Origin: Mesorhizobium sp.
GTDB lineage: Bacteria > Pseudomonadota > Alphaproteobacteria > Rhizobiales > Rhizobiaceae
DNA: 64,000 nucleotides
Reading direction: 5' to 3'
Assembly (NCBI GenBank): GCA_004020875.1
Contig: SAPZ01000005.1
Span: forward strand, 186,001 to 250,000
This document shows positions 35,930 through 44,411 of this stretch, piece after piece (position 1 is the stretch's first letter; each line of letters begins with the position of its first letter). The position numbers and the translations under genes are program-made. The notes under the pieces are model-generated. The model worked only from the letters and a program-made list of their open reading frames with translations. It did no database searches and was not told where the DNA came from.

Positions 35930-36798
35930 GAGGGCCATCCGGCGCCGGGCACGGAAACAGCGGCGCTCAGCACCTGACCGGTGCGGGCGTCGCTGACCAT
36001 ATGCTCGAAACCTCGCCATTCGGCGGCGAGGATGAACAACGTTTTGCCGTCGCCCCCGGCCAGCATGCAGGCAAAGCAGCCGCGATCGACCTCGACTGCG
36101 TCGATTTTCTCGCCGCCTTCGCGCACCCTGATACAGTGGCGGTTAGGCACGTCGGCATACCAGACACAGCCTTCGGCATCGATGCAGATGCCGTCGGGAT
36201 AGTCGTTGCCGAGATCGGCCCAGACGCGCCGGTTGGAAAGGCCACCATCCGTTGCGATGTCGAATGCGGTCAATCGCTTGGCGTGGGATTCGGCCACGAT
36301 CAGCGTCCGGTTGTCCGGCGTCAGCGCCATGCCGTTGGCGAAGGCGATATCCTCGGCGACCTGCCGCATTGCCCCGTCCGACGTGATCAGCACGATGGTG
36401 CCCGGTCCGAAATGCTCGCCCGGCGCCGGCGCCGGCCCGCCGCCATTGACGTAGATGTTGCCGCGCCCATCGACGACGATTTCGTTCCAGGGGTTCTTCG
36501 ACAGCCCCCGCAGATCGGCATGGGTGGCGAGCGTTCCATCCGCTTCCCGCCGCAGCAGAAGCCCCTGCCGCCCGGATACGACAAGCAATCGTCCATCCGG
36601 CAGCCAGTCGATCGAATAGGGCAGGACGACCGGCACCTTGAGCATGACCTCACTTTTGCCGCCCTCGTCCACGGCGACGATCTCGCCGGTGCCCCAGTTG
36701 CACAGCCAGAGCCGGCCGTCATGCCAGCGCGGTGACTCGCCGAAGGCGAGACCCTCGATGATGAGATTGGCTTTCCTGGCGCTATTCGACGACGACAT
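35908..36798 (-). CDS. SMP-30/gluconolactonase-like protein
   Basis: 296-aa beta-propeller of the SMP-30/LRE family, typically calcium- or zinc-dependent lactonases. Family segments: AFGESPRWHDGRLWLCNWG (metal Glu), WNEIVVDGRGNIYVNG and DYPDGICIDAEGCVWYAD (metal Asn/Asp region). It may open sugar-acid lactones. No clear operon partner; convergent with the ABM gene. Confidence 0.85.
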   Translation of the reverse strand: MSSSNSARKANLIIEGLAFGESPRWHDGRLWLCNWGTGEIVAVDEGGKSEVMLKVPVVLPYSIDWLPDGRLLVVSGRQGLLLRREADGTLATHADLRGLSKNPWNEIVVDGRGNIYVNGGGPAPAPGEHFGPGTIVLITSDGAMRQVAEDIAFANGMALTPDNRTLIVAESHAKRLTAFDIATDGGLSNRRVWADLGNDYPDGICIDAEGCVWYADVPNRHCIRVREGGEKIDAVEVDRGCFACMLAGGDGKTLFILAAEWRGFEHMVSDARTGQVLSAAVSVPGAGWPSYASGTR

Positions 36799-37011
36799 TG
36801 GCTGGCTCCGTGGGCGCGTTGTCCAGCCTAGGACGGATGAGTGGACTGCTTCCCGACAATGGCAGAAGGGTCATCGTTGCATTCCTTCGCGCCCCCTCCG
36901 TCCCGCCGGCGTCTACAGTGATCGGAATCACGCTGGATATTGTTGCGTTGCGGGGAGGGGGGCTTTCGGCTATTGAGGCGCAACCTGAAACAGGGACCGC
37001 CCCCAAGCCCT

Positions 37012-37710
37012 ATGACGCTTCTCGACTCGGTCAAGAATACGTTCGTTCCGATTCATCGCGAAGGCTATCCCTTCATCGCCGCCTTCGCCGCGGTAACGCT
37101 GTTTCTCGGCTATTTCTCCTCGATCCTGTTCTGGATCGGGCTGATCCTCACCGCCTGGTGCATCTATTTCTACCGCGACCCCGAGCGCGTCACGCCGGTC
37201 GACGACCGACTGGTGGTGAGCCCGGCCGACGGCGTGATCTCGGCGGTCGGGCCTGCCGTGCCCCCGAGCGAGCTTGGCCTGGGCTCCGGCGAGATGACCC
37301 GCATTTCGGTGTTCATGAACGTGTTTTCCTGCCACATCAACCGCGCTCCGGTGCGTGGGCGGATCACTCGCATCGAGCACAAACCCGGCAAATTCCTCAA
37401 TGCCGAGCTCGACAAGGCAAGCTCCGAGAACGAGCGCAACGGGCTGGTCATAGACAGCCCCAACGGCGCGATCGCCGCCGTCCAGATCGCCGGCCTGGTG
37501 GCGCGCCGCATCGTCTGCTGGGCCGAGGCTGGGGGTTCGATAGCGATCGGCGAGCGTTTCGGCCTGATCCGCTTCGGCTCGCGTGTCGACGTCTTCCTGC
37601 CGCCGAATGCTGTGCCGCGCGTCGCGATCGGCCAGACGGCTGTGGGCGGCGAGACGGTGCTTGCCGAATTCGGCGGCACGGCGGTCACGCCTCTGGTGAG
37701 GATTTCCTGA
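37012..37710 (+). CDS. psd: Phosphatidylserine decarboxylase (short alphaproteobacterial form)
   Basis: 232-aa pyruvoyl enzyme making phosphatidylethanolamine from phosphatidylserine. Two membrane segments lie near the N-terminus; catalytic Asp in SPADGVIS, His in [12 protein letters not shown], and self-cleavage Gly-Ser in [10 protein letters not shown]. Start ATG 37012; a longer frame from 36940 is not needed. pssA follows 3 bp after the stop on the same strand, the standard pair. Confidence 0.93.
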   Translation: MTLLDSVKNTFVPIHREGYPFIAAFAAVTLFLGYFSSILFWIGLILTAWCIYFYRDPERVTPVDDRLVVSPADGVISAVGPAVPPSELGLGSGEMTRISVFMNVFSCHINRAPVRGRITRIEHKPGKFLNAELDKASSENERNGLVIDSPNGAIAAVQIAGLVARRIVCWAEAGGSIAIGERFGLIRFGSRVDVFLPPNAVPRVAIGQTAVGGETVLAEFGGTAVTPLVRIS

Positions 37711-37713
37711 GCG

Positions 37714-38529
37714 TTGGGCGCGCCGTTCAAAAAATTCGAGGCCCATGCCAGCGGCGGTCCGCGCATCCGCGAGATTCCGATGCGCATGGTGCTGCCCAAT
37801 CTGGTCACGGTGCTCGCCATCTGCGCCGGCCTTTCCGGCATCCGCTTCGCCTTCGAGAACCGTTTCGAGATCGCGGTGGTCATGGTGCTGCTCGCCGCTT
37901 TCCTCGACGGCATCGACGGACGGCTGGCGCGCATGCTGAAGGCCACCTCGAAATTCGGCGCGCAGATGGATTCGCTGGCTGACATCGTCAATTTCGGGGT
38001 GGCGCCGGCGCTGGTGCTCTATGCCTTCCTGCTCGACCGCGCCGGCTCGCCGGGCTGGATCGCCGCACTTCTCTTCACCATCGCCTGTGGCATGCGGCTT
38101 GCCCGTTTCAACGTCCTGGCCGAAGACCACGACCAGCCTGCATGGCAGACCGAGTATTTCGTCGGCGTGCCGGCCCCGGCGGGCGCGGTCCTGGTCATGC
38201 TGCCGCTCTACCTCTATTTCCTTCGGCTCGGGCTGGAGCCGTCCCGGCCGGCCGCCTTCATCGCCACCGGCTTCACCGTGCTCATCGCGTTCCTTCTGGT
38301 CAGCCGGCTGCCGGTCTATTCGGGCAAGAGCGTCAAGGTGCCTGGCGACAGGGTGCTGCCGGTCATCCTCGGCGTGGTGCTCTACATCCTCTTGCTGATG
38401 ACCTATCCCTGGTACACGCTGACCGCTTCGGTCGCCGGCTATCTGCTTTTCCTGCCGTTCAGCGTGCGCGCCTATTCGAAGCGGGCCATGCGCGAGGGAG
38501 AGAAGGTGCCGCCTTCGGATATCGGGTAG
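37714..38529 (+). CDS. pssA: CDP-diacylglycerol-serine O-phosphatidyltransferase
   Basis: 271-aa membrane CDP-alcohol phosphotransferase making phosphatidylserine. The motif DGIDGRLARM then FGAQMDSLAD gives the essential Asp residues, followed by several membrane helices. The predicted TTG start lies 3 bp after psd; a later ATG (37780) would drop a cytoplasmic N-terminal segment. Works directly before Psd in phospholipid synthesis. Confidence 0.9.
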   Translation: MGAPFKKFEAHASGGPRIREIPMRMVLPNLVTVLAICAGLSGIRFAFENRFEIAVVMVLLAAFLDGIDGRLARMLKATSKFGAQMDSLADIVNFGVAPALVLYAFLLDRAGSPGWIAALLFTIACGMRLARFNVLAEDHDQPAWQTEYFVGVPAPAGAVLVMLPLYLYFLRLGLEPSRPAAFIATGFTVLIAFLLVSRLPVYSGKSVKVPGDRVLPVILGVVLYILLLMTYPWYTLTASVAGYLLFLPFSVRAYSKRAMREGEKVPPSDIG

Positions 38530-38537
38530 CCGGCGCG

Positions 38538-40760
38538 CTACGCCGCCACACCCAGCCCCAAGCGATCGATTGCCAGCTTTCGCGCCGAGACGTAATCGGT
38601 CTTGCCCGAGCCCAGCACCGGGATCTCTTCCACCTTGATGATGTCGTTGGGCACCATCAACTCCGCCGCGCCGGCCTTCTTGCCGAACTGGCGCAGTTCC
38701 TCTGCGCTAGCGTCTTCGGCGGTGGTGACCAGCACGATGCGCTCGCCCCGCCTTTTGTCGGGCACGGCCACCGCCGCGTGACGCTCTTCCGGCCAGAGCG
38801 ACTGCACCAGCATCTCGACTGCGCCCAGCGACACCATCTCGCCGGCGATCTTGGCGAAGCGCTTGGCCCGGCCGCGGATGGTAATGAAGCCCTCGCGGTC
38901 GATCGAGACGATGTCGCCAGTGTCGTGCCAGCCTTCCAACGGCTGCAACTCGCCGGGGCGGTCGGCGTTCATGTAGCCCATCATCATGTTCGGCCCGTCA
39001 AGCCACAGCCGCCCGCCCTCGATTATGCCTTCGACGGGCTCCAGCTTCATGCGGATGGCCGGCAGCGGCCGCCCGACAGTGCCGTCGCGGCCGTGGATGG
39101 AGGTGTTCACCGCCACTACGGGCGCGGCCTCGGTCAGTCCGAAACCTTCGACAATCGAGGCTTGGAAGCGGTCGCGGTAGGTGCGCCGCGTCTCCGACTT
39201 CACCGCCTCGGCGCCGGCCACGACGAAGCGCAGGCTTGAGAAGTCGCCATCCTTGGCGGTGCGGGCATAATTGGCGAGGAAGGTATCGGTGCCGAACATG
39301 ACGGTCGGCTTCACCTTGCGGGCGATCTCAGGGATGATCTTGTAATGCAGCGGCGAGGGGTAGAGGAACAGCTTTATGCCTAGCACCAGCGGCAGGATGG
39401 TGCCGCCGGTGAGCCCGAAAGAATGGAACACCGGCAGCACGTTGAGCAGGATGTCGGCCGGCGAGACGGACACGCGCGCCTCGGCCTGCATGACATTGGC
39501 AAGCAGGCTGCGGTTCGACAGCACCACTGCCTTCGGCGTGCCTTCAGAGCCGGAAGTGAACAGGATGACGGCGGGCTTCGAGGCTTGCTGCCGCTGCAGC
39601 GGAAAGCGCCACAACAGCGCGGCGGCGACCTTGTCCAGGGTGGTCACGCCGGCGCGCACATCCTCCAGCCACAGCATCCTGGCGCCGCCCGCCTCGACCG
39701 CGGCGACGATGTCGTCGATGCCGGCTTTTTCGATGAAGGCGCGGGAGGAGACCACGGTACGGATGACGGCAGTGCGGACAGCCGCGGTCACGCTTGCCGG
39801 GCCGGCCGTGTAGTTGATCATCGCCGCGACGCGGCTCGCCGAGATCAGGCCGACGAAGGTGAGCACCACGCCATTGGCGTTGGGCAAGAGCACGCCGACC
39901 GCTTCGCCGGGCGCCGTCACCGCCTCGAAACGGCGGCCGAGCACGCGCGCGCCGATGAACATCTTGCGGTAGCTGAGCGAGCCCGAGATCACATCCTCGA
40001 TGATCGTATGCGACGGGCCGACGCGGTCCGCGGCGTCGCGCATGGCAAGGAACAGGCCGCGGTCGAGATTTGTGCCGTAGAGCCGCGCCTCGGCGAAACG
40101 GTCGAACAGCGCGTTGGTGTTGGAGGCCATCTCGGGGTTGCGCGCCACCAGTTCGGCTATGGTCATCGGCTCCAGCACGCTCACCGAAAGCCGCGGGAAC
40201 CAGTTGCGAGGCGCTTTCTCCTTCGGCGTCAGCGAGACCGGCAGGTCGCGCGTGCCGGCAACGAAGATCGGCACGATGCGCGCGTCGGCCTGCATGGCGA
40301 TGCGCGTGATGGCACGAAACAGCCTGAAGGATTTGACATCCGGCTCGACATTGTCCGGCAGGTAGACGGCGAGCCGCCCTTTGCCCTTCAGCAGGCGCAC
40401 TAGGCGCCGGCTGACGAAGACATGCTCGGCGTTGAAGGCGATGGTGCGCGCAAGCTCGCGCCACGGCTCCAGCCAAGGCGCGCGGGCGGAGGCGTCGTCG
40501 AGAATATGCAGCGTGTCATCCGGCAGCAGCGACAGCATCAGCGCCGGCTCGATGCGCGACTGGTGCGAAACGACATAGATGACCGGGGTCTTGGCGCTGC
40601 GAGCGATACGGACGCGGTTGTCAGCGATGCGATAGGCGAGCTTGAACGGCACATAGAGCAGCGCCTGGGTGAAGCGCAGGTCGAGCCGGAACCTTTCGAT
40701 CACGGCGATCAGCAGCCAGGCAAAGACAAGGCCTGCCAGCAGCGCCAGGGTCAGGATCAT
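38538..40760 (-). CDS. aas: Aas-like fusion: acyltransferase domain plus AMP-dependent acyl-ACP/CoA synthetase
   Basis: 740 aa. Membrane N-terminus (MILTLALLAGLVFAWLL), an acyltransferase-like region with SHQSRIE at residues 65-71 instead of HX4D and LPDN instead of FPEG, then an adenylation domain: TSGSEGTPKAV, GFGLTEAAP, HDTGDI and a C-terminal GSGKTDY with the catalytic Lys. The Aas role would be reacylating lysophospholipid after activating a fatty acid; the acyltransferase half may be altered or inactive. ATG 40760 is set by the membrane segment and an upstream GAGAGCGG. Convergent with pssA. Confidence 0.78.
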   Translation of the reverse strand: MILTLALLAGLVFAWLLIAVIERFRLDLRFTQALLYVPFKLAYRIADNRVRIARSAKTPVIYVVSHQSRIEPALMLSLLPDDTLHILDDASARAPWLEPWRELARTIAFNAEHVFVSRRLVRLLKGKGRLAVYLPDNVEPDVKSFRLFRAITRIAMQADARIVPIFVAGTRDLPVSLTPKEKAPRNWFPRLSVSVLEPMTIAELVARNPEMASNTNALFDRFAEARLYGTNLDRGLFLAMRDAADRVGPSHTIIEDVISGSLSYRKMFIGARVLGRRFEAVTAPGEAVGVLLPNANGVVLTFVGLISASRVAAMINYTAGPASVTAAVRTAVIRTVVSSRAFIEKAGIDDIVAAVEAGGARMLWLEDVRAGVTTLDKVAAALLWRFPLQRQQASKPAVILFTSGSEGTPKAVVLSNRSLLANVMQAEARVSVSPADILLNVLPVFHSFGLTGGTILPLVLGIKLFLYPSPLHYKIIPEIARKVKPTVMFGTDTFLANYARTAKDGDFSSLRFVVAGAEAVKSETRRTYRDRFQASIVEGFGLTEAAPVVAVNTSIHGRDGTVGRPLPAIRMKLEPVEGIIEGGRLWLDGPNMMMGYMNADRPGELQPLEGWHDTGDIVSIDREGFITIRGRAKRFAKIAGEMVSLGAVEMLVQSLWPEERHAAVAVPDKRRGERIVLVTTAEDASAEELRQFGKKAGAAELMVPNDIIKVEEIPVLGSGKTDYVSARKLAIDRLGLGVAA

Positions 40761-40895
40761 GCCGCTCTCCCAGTCTCCAGGGCGCGGCTCTTGCGCGGCC
40801 GCTTCAGTGGCAGAGGGTAGCGGAAGTGGGGGCAAGGTCAATGCAGGGCAGGCGCGGCGCCCCCTTCCGCACAAGAAGACAAGGGCGAGACGGCG

Positions 40896-41303
40896 CTATG
40901 CCGTCTTTAGCCTGCCGCTGATGAAGCGGAATTCCTGGCTCTTGCCGCCATAGCCATAAGCCGGCGCCGGTACTTCGTGCACGAAGGCATAACTCTCCTC
41001 ATGCACCCCACCGAGCAGCCGGCCGAAAGCCTCGAAGATTGCCTTGAGATAGGCTTCGAGCTCGAGCTTGGTGTTGGTGCCGTCGACCACCTTGATGTCC
41101 AGCCAGAACGTGTTGGTCCCATGCTCGGCCAGCAACTTTCCGCCGGCGAACCAGTGCTGCGGATCGATATAGTTGACCGCGACCGCGGTGATCGTCGGGT
41201 CCTTGCGTAGCTCCTTGGCGGTGATCTCGGTGATGTCCTTGGCGATCGCGGCCGACAGCTTCGCGTCGGGCTTGCCGGTGACGCTGATGTTGATGATCGG
41301 CAT
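40896..41303 (-). CDS. Tautomerase-family protein
   Basis: 135 aa, starting MPIINISVTGKPDAK with the catalytic Pro1 after Met removal, as in the 4-oxalocrotonate tautomerase superfamily, but in a larger than usual single chain. Substrate not predictable. GGAGACG precedes the ATG. Divergent from a LysR regulator 114 bp away; a perfect 21-bp dyad lies at that regulator's start. Confidence 0.8.
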   Translation of the reverse strand: MPIINISVTGKPDAKLSAAIAKDITEITAKELRKDPTITAVAVNYIDPQHWFAGGKLLAEHGTNTFWLDIKVVDGTNTKLELEAYLKAIFEAFGRLLGGVHEESYAFVHEVPAPAYGYGGKSQEFRFISGRLKTA

Positions 41304-41396
41304 TTTTTCGTCTCCATCGAGTTTGGCGTCTCGCGCCTTCGATGGAGAATCATGCCATCATGATAACATCAATAAAATCGAATTGTTTTTGAGAAA

Positions 41397-41417
41397 CACT
41401 TCGATATCATCGAAGTG
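41397..41417. promoter_or_regulatory. Candidate LysR operator (perfect dyad)
   Basis: CACTTCGAT (41397-41405) and ATCGAAGTG (41409-41417) around ATC; within it TCGATATCATCGA fits a T-N11-A LysR box. It overlaps the GTG start of the LysR gene, consistent with autoregulation and control of the divergent tautomerase. Confidence 0.6.
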
Positions 41418-42271
41418 TGGAAACCCTCGATCCTGACCTTTTGAAGACCTTTCTGGCCTTTGTCGACGGCGGCTCGCTCGCCAGGGCCGCGTCCACCGTC
41501 GGCCGCACGCCGTCGGCGGTGACCGCGCAGATGCAGCGGCTGGAGGAGATCGTCGGCGAGCCCTTGCTCACTCCGCAGGGCAGGGGACGCGGGCTGACGC
41601 CGGCCGGTGAGGACCTTGTCGGTCATGCCCGGCGCATCCTTGCCGTGCACACCGAGGCCTGGCTGGCGCTAAAGGGCGCGCGCGCCGGCGGCCGCATCGC
41701 CATCGGCACGACGCAGGATTTCGCCGACCATGGGCTGCCGGACTTGCTCAGAACCTTTGCCTTCAGCCATCCGCGTGTGAGGATCGAGCTGCGTGTCGGC
41801 CGATCCCTGGAGCTCGGCTCGGCGCTGCAGGCAGCCCAGTTGGACCTCGCGATCACCATGCGCCATGCTCCGTCGCCGGACGAAACGGCCATGATCAGCG
41901 AGCCAATGCTGTGGCTTTGCTCGGAAAAGGGCTTGGCGGCTCGGTCGGAAGCCGTGCCGCTGGCGCTGCTCGATCCCTATTGCGGCTTCCGCGATGCAGC
42001 GCTCAACGCGCTCGATGCCGCCGGCCGCCGCTACCGGATCGCCGGCGGCAGCGCCAGCCTTGCCGGCCTGCGTGCCGCGGTCAATGCGGGAATCGCACTG
42101 ACGCCGCGCACCCGGCGCTTTGCCCATTCCGGCATCGTCGAAGCGCCTGCCGATCTCGACCTGCCGCCATTGCCGATGGCCGACTTCGCCATCCGGCTCG
42201 GTCGCGAAGCTCCGCGCCCGGCGCGGGATTTGGCTGAGCTGCTGGGCGATGGCCTCGCCCTGCCGTCGTAA
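41417..42271 (+). CDS. LysR-family transcriptional regulator
   Basis: 284 aa. Helix-turn-helix (LLKTFLAFVDGGSLARAASTVGRTPSAVTAQMQRLEEIVG) and effector domain with GGRIAIGTTQDFADHGLP. GTG start at 41417. Divergent from the tautomerase gene; shares the dyad at 41397-41417. Ligand unknown. Confidence 0.88.
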   Translation: METLDPDLLKTFLAFVDGGSLARAASTVGRTPSAVTAQMQRLEEIVGEPLLTPQGRGRGLTPAGEDLVGHARRILAVHTEAWLALKGARAGGRIAIGTTQDFADHGLPDLLRTFAFSHPRVRIELRVGRSLELGSALQAAQLDLAITMRHAPSPDETAMISEPMLWLCSEKGLAARSEAVPLALLDPYCGFRDAALNALDAAGRRYRIAGGSASLAGLRAAVNAGIALTPRTRRFAHSGIVEAPADLDLPPLPMADFAIRLGREAPRPARDLAELLGDGLALPS

Positions 42272-42295
42272 CGGCCAGGAAGTCCCCAAAGAAAA

Positions 42296-42319
42296 AGCCG
42301 ACCTTTTTGCGGGTCGGCT
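42296..42319 (-). terminator. Intrinsic terminator (minus strand)
   Basis: AGCCGACC (42296-42303) pairs with GGTCGGCT (42312-42319); read on the minus strand it ends in a T-run (A-run at 42292-42295). It lies about 100 bp beyond the stop of the minus-strand EamA gene (42421), the most likely transcript it ends. Confidence 0.65.
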
Positions 42320-42330
42320 TCTAGTCGGAC

Positions 42331-42360
42331 GGGTCGAGGGGTTTGGGGGGACTTGGGGGG
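42331..42360 (+). other. Candidate G-quadruplex tract
   Basis: Four G-runs: GGG, GGGG, GGGGGG, GGGGGG with loops of 3-4 nt, on the plus strand between the minus-strand terminator and the EamA gene stop. It fits the simple G3+N1-7 rule. Function unknown. Confidence 0.5.
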
Positions 42361-42420
42361 TGACCCGTCAAGCTAACAATGCCTGAGCCGGACGATGGTT
42401 CCGTGACTGGCGAAATATTT

Positions 42421-43338
42421 TTACGAGCGCGCCGATTTGGCCCTCAGCCAGTCGCGGCCGGCATGGGCAAAGACCGCGCAAAGCACGATGGCGCCGCCGA
42501 TGACGCTGGCCATGGGCGGGGCTTCGCCGAGGAAGATCAGGGCAAACAGGATGGCGAACGGCACCTCGGCCGATCCCAGCAGACCGGATTCGGCGGCAGG
42601 GATAAGCCGCGAGCCTTCCGTCCACAGGATCGAGGCCAGCGCGAAGGAGCACCCGAAGGCGGCAAGCAGCACCACGTCGCGCGTCGAGACGGCCAGCGGA
42701 TCGGTGACGAACCAGCCGAGCACGAAGAGCAGGAAGGCCGAGACCGCGCCCGCCCACACGACCGGCGAGTTGCGGAAGGCGCGCACCATGATCATGTAGA
42801 GCGCGCTGCCCGTGGTCATCAAAAGCGCCAGCCCGTCGCCGAACAGATGGCCGCTGCCGAGGCCGCCGCCCACCATGATGGCGACGCCGCACAGCGAGAC
42901 GGCCGCGGCCATCATCGTCTGCAGCCGGAATTTCTCTCGTACCAGAAGGAAGGCGAGAAGTGCGGCGATGAAGGGTGAGGTCGCGTAGATAACCGCAACA
43001 TTGGCGACATAGGTGTATTTGAACGCCGAGATGAAGGCGATGCTGGCGGCGGCACCCTCGACCGCGAGCAGCCAGCCGCGCCAGCCCAGTCTCAGGCTCT
43101 CACGCCCGCCCGAGCGGCGGCGACGCCGCAGCACGTAGAGCGCGATCAGGATCGAGCCGAAAAATCCGCGCCAGCAGGTGATGGTCAGAGGATCGGCATG
43201 GATCGACTTGGTCAGCACGCCGGTGAGCGCGAAGGCGATGGCCGATGCCGACACCAGGATAATGCCGAGCGTGCGCTCGGCCGCTGCGTCGGCGGCGGCA
43301 GGCGTGAGCTTCTCCGGCATGTCAAGCGTGTCCGTCAT
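42421..43338 (-). CDS. EamA-family (DMT) transporter
   Basis: 305 aa with about ten membrane helices and two EamA repeats (ILVSASAIAFALTGVLTKSIHADPLTITCWRGFFGS, FAILFALIFLGEAPPMASVIGGAIVL). Inner-membrane exporter or importer of small metabolites; solute unknown. The next EamA gene lies 40 bp upstream on the same strand but is clearly divergent in sequence. Confidence 0.85.
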   Translation of the reverse strand: MTDTLDMPEKLTPAAADAAAERTLGIILVSASAIAFALTGVLTKSIHADPLTITCWRGFFGSILIALYVLRRRRRSGGRESLRLGWRGWLLAVEGAAASIAFISAFKYTYVANVAVIYATSPFIAALLAFLLVREKFRLQTMMAAAVSLCGVAIMVGGGLGSGHLFGDGLALLMTTGSALYMIMVRAFRNSPVVWAGAVSAFLLFVLGWFVTDPLAVSTRDVVLLAAFGCSFALASILWTEGSRLIPAAESGLLGSAEVPFAILFALIFLGEAPPMASVIGGAIVLCAVFAHAGRDWLRAKSARS

Positions 43339-43378
43339 GGTGCCAGCCTAACCGGGGAATCCTGACAGCCCTCTGTCA

Positions 43379-44272
43379 TCAGGCCTGCTCCCGCTTGCGG
43401 AAACCTTCATTGCCCACGATGAGCAGGCCGGCGCCGATGATCAGCGCCGCGCCCATGAACACCTCCGTGCGCGGCACGTCGCCCCAGATGGCGTAGCCCA
43501 GCGCGAAGGCCCACACCAGCGAGGTGTATTCGAACGGCGCCACGATCGACACCGGCGCGCGCTTCATGCCTTCGAACAGCGCATATTGCGCCACCCCGCC
43601 GAGTGCCCCAACGCTGATGAGCAAAAGAAGCTGCCGCCAATCGGGCATGCGCCACCACAGCAGCGCCGGCACCGCCGAAAAGAGCAGGAAATAGAAATTG
43701 TTGAGCACGAGCTGGACCGTCGTGCGCTCTTGCAGTGCCGTCTTGCGTAAGAGCACGACGGCGATGCCCCACAGCACGGCGGCAGCCAGCACCAGAAGCA
43801 CCGGCACGGAAAGGCCGAGCCGCGTCGGATCGCAGGCGATAAATACCCCGACGAAACCGATGAACACCGCGATCCAGCGTAGCAGCGGCACGGTCTCGCC
43901 CAGAATCAGCACCGACAGCACGGTGACGATGATGGGTGCCGCGTAATAGATGGTGGTGAGCTCTGCGAGCTGCAGCGAGCGTGCGGCGTTGTAGTAGCAA
44001 AGCCAGGCGGCCAGCGTGAAGGCGCTGCGCACCAGCATCGGCTTGACGATCGGCGAGTCGATCGTGTCGGCGAACACCCGCTTCCCGCCGATGGCGCCGC
44101 AGCCGAGGAGCACGGCGATCGAGCGCACGAACATGATCTGCCAGACCGTCATCCCGGCGACCAGAAGCTTGATCGAGGCGTCTTGCGCCGAAAACAGGAA
44201 ATAGGCGGCAGCCGTGAACAGGATGCCGGCCAGCACCCTTTCGCGGCTTTCGAGGACGACGACTTCGGCCAT
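43379..44272 (-). CDS. EamA-family (DMT) transporter
   Basis: 297 aa, ten-helix DMT protein (AYFLFSAQDASIKLLVAGMTVWQIMFVRS; YTSLVWAFALGYAIWGDVPRTEVFMGAALI). It probably shares a transcript with the following EamA gene (42421-43338), 40 bp away. Substrate unknown. Confidence 0.85.
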   Translation of the reverse strand: MAEVVVLESRERVLAGILFTAAAYFLFSAQDASIKLLVAGMTVWQIMFVRSIAVLLGCGAIGGKRVFADTIDSPIVKPMLVRSAFTLAAWLCYYNAARSLQLAELTTIYYAAPIIVTVLSVLILGETVPLLRWIAVFIGFVGVFIACDPTRLGLSVPVLLVLAAAVLWGIAVVLLRKTALQERTTVQLVLNNFYFLLFSAVPALLWWRMPDWRQLLLLISVGALGGVAQYALFEGMKRAPVSIVAPFEYTSLVWAFALGYAIWGDVPRTEVFMGAALIIGAGLLIVGNEGFRKREQA

Positions 44273-44411
44273 GCGGTTTCAGCGTGTTTGCGTGAGGCGG
44301 TTCCGCCCCAGTCGGGACCGTTGCTCCAGCTATACGAGCGAAAGCTTGCACGGCGCTGCTCCAGCGCGGCGCTTGCGTTGGCGCAGGTCGTTGCCGGAGG
44401 CTGGTCGAGGA

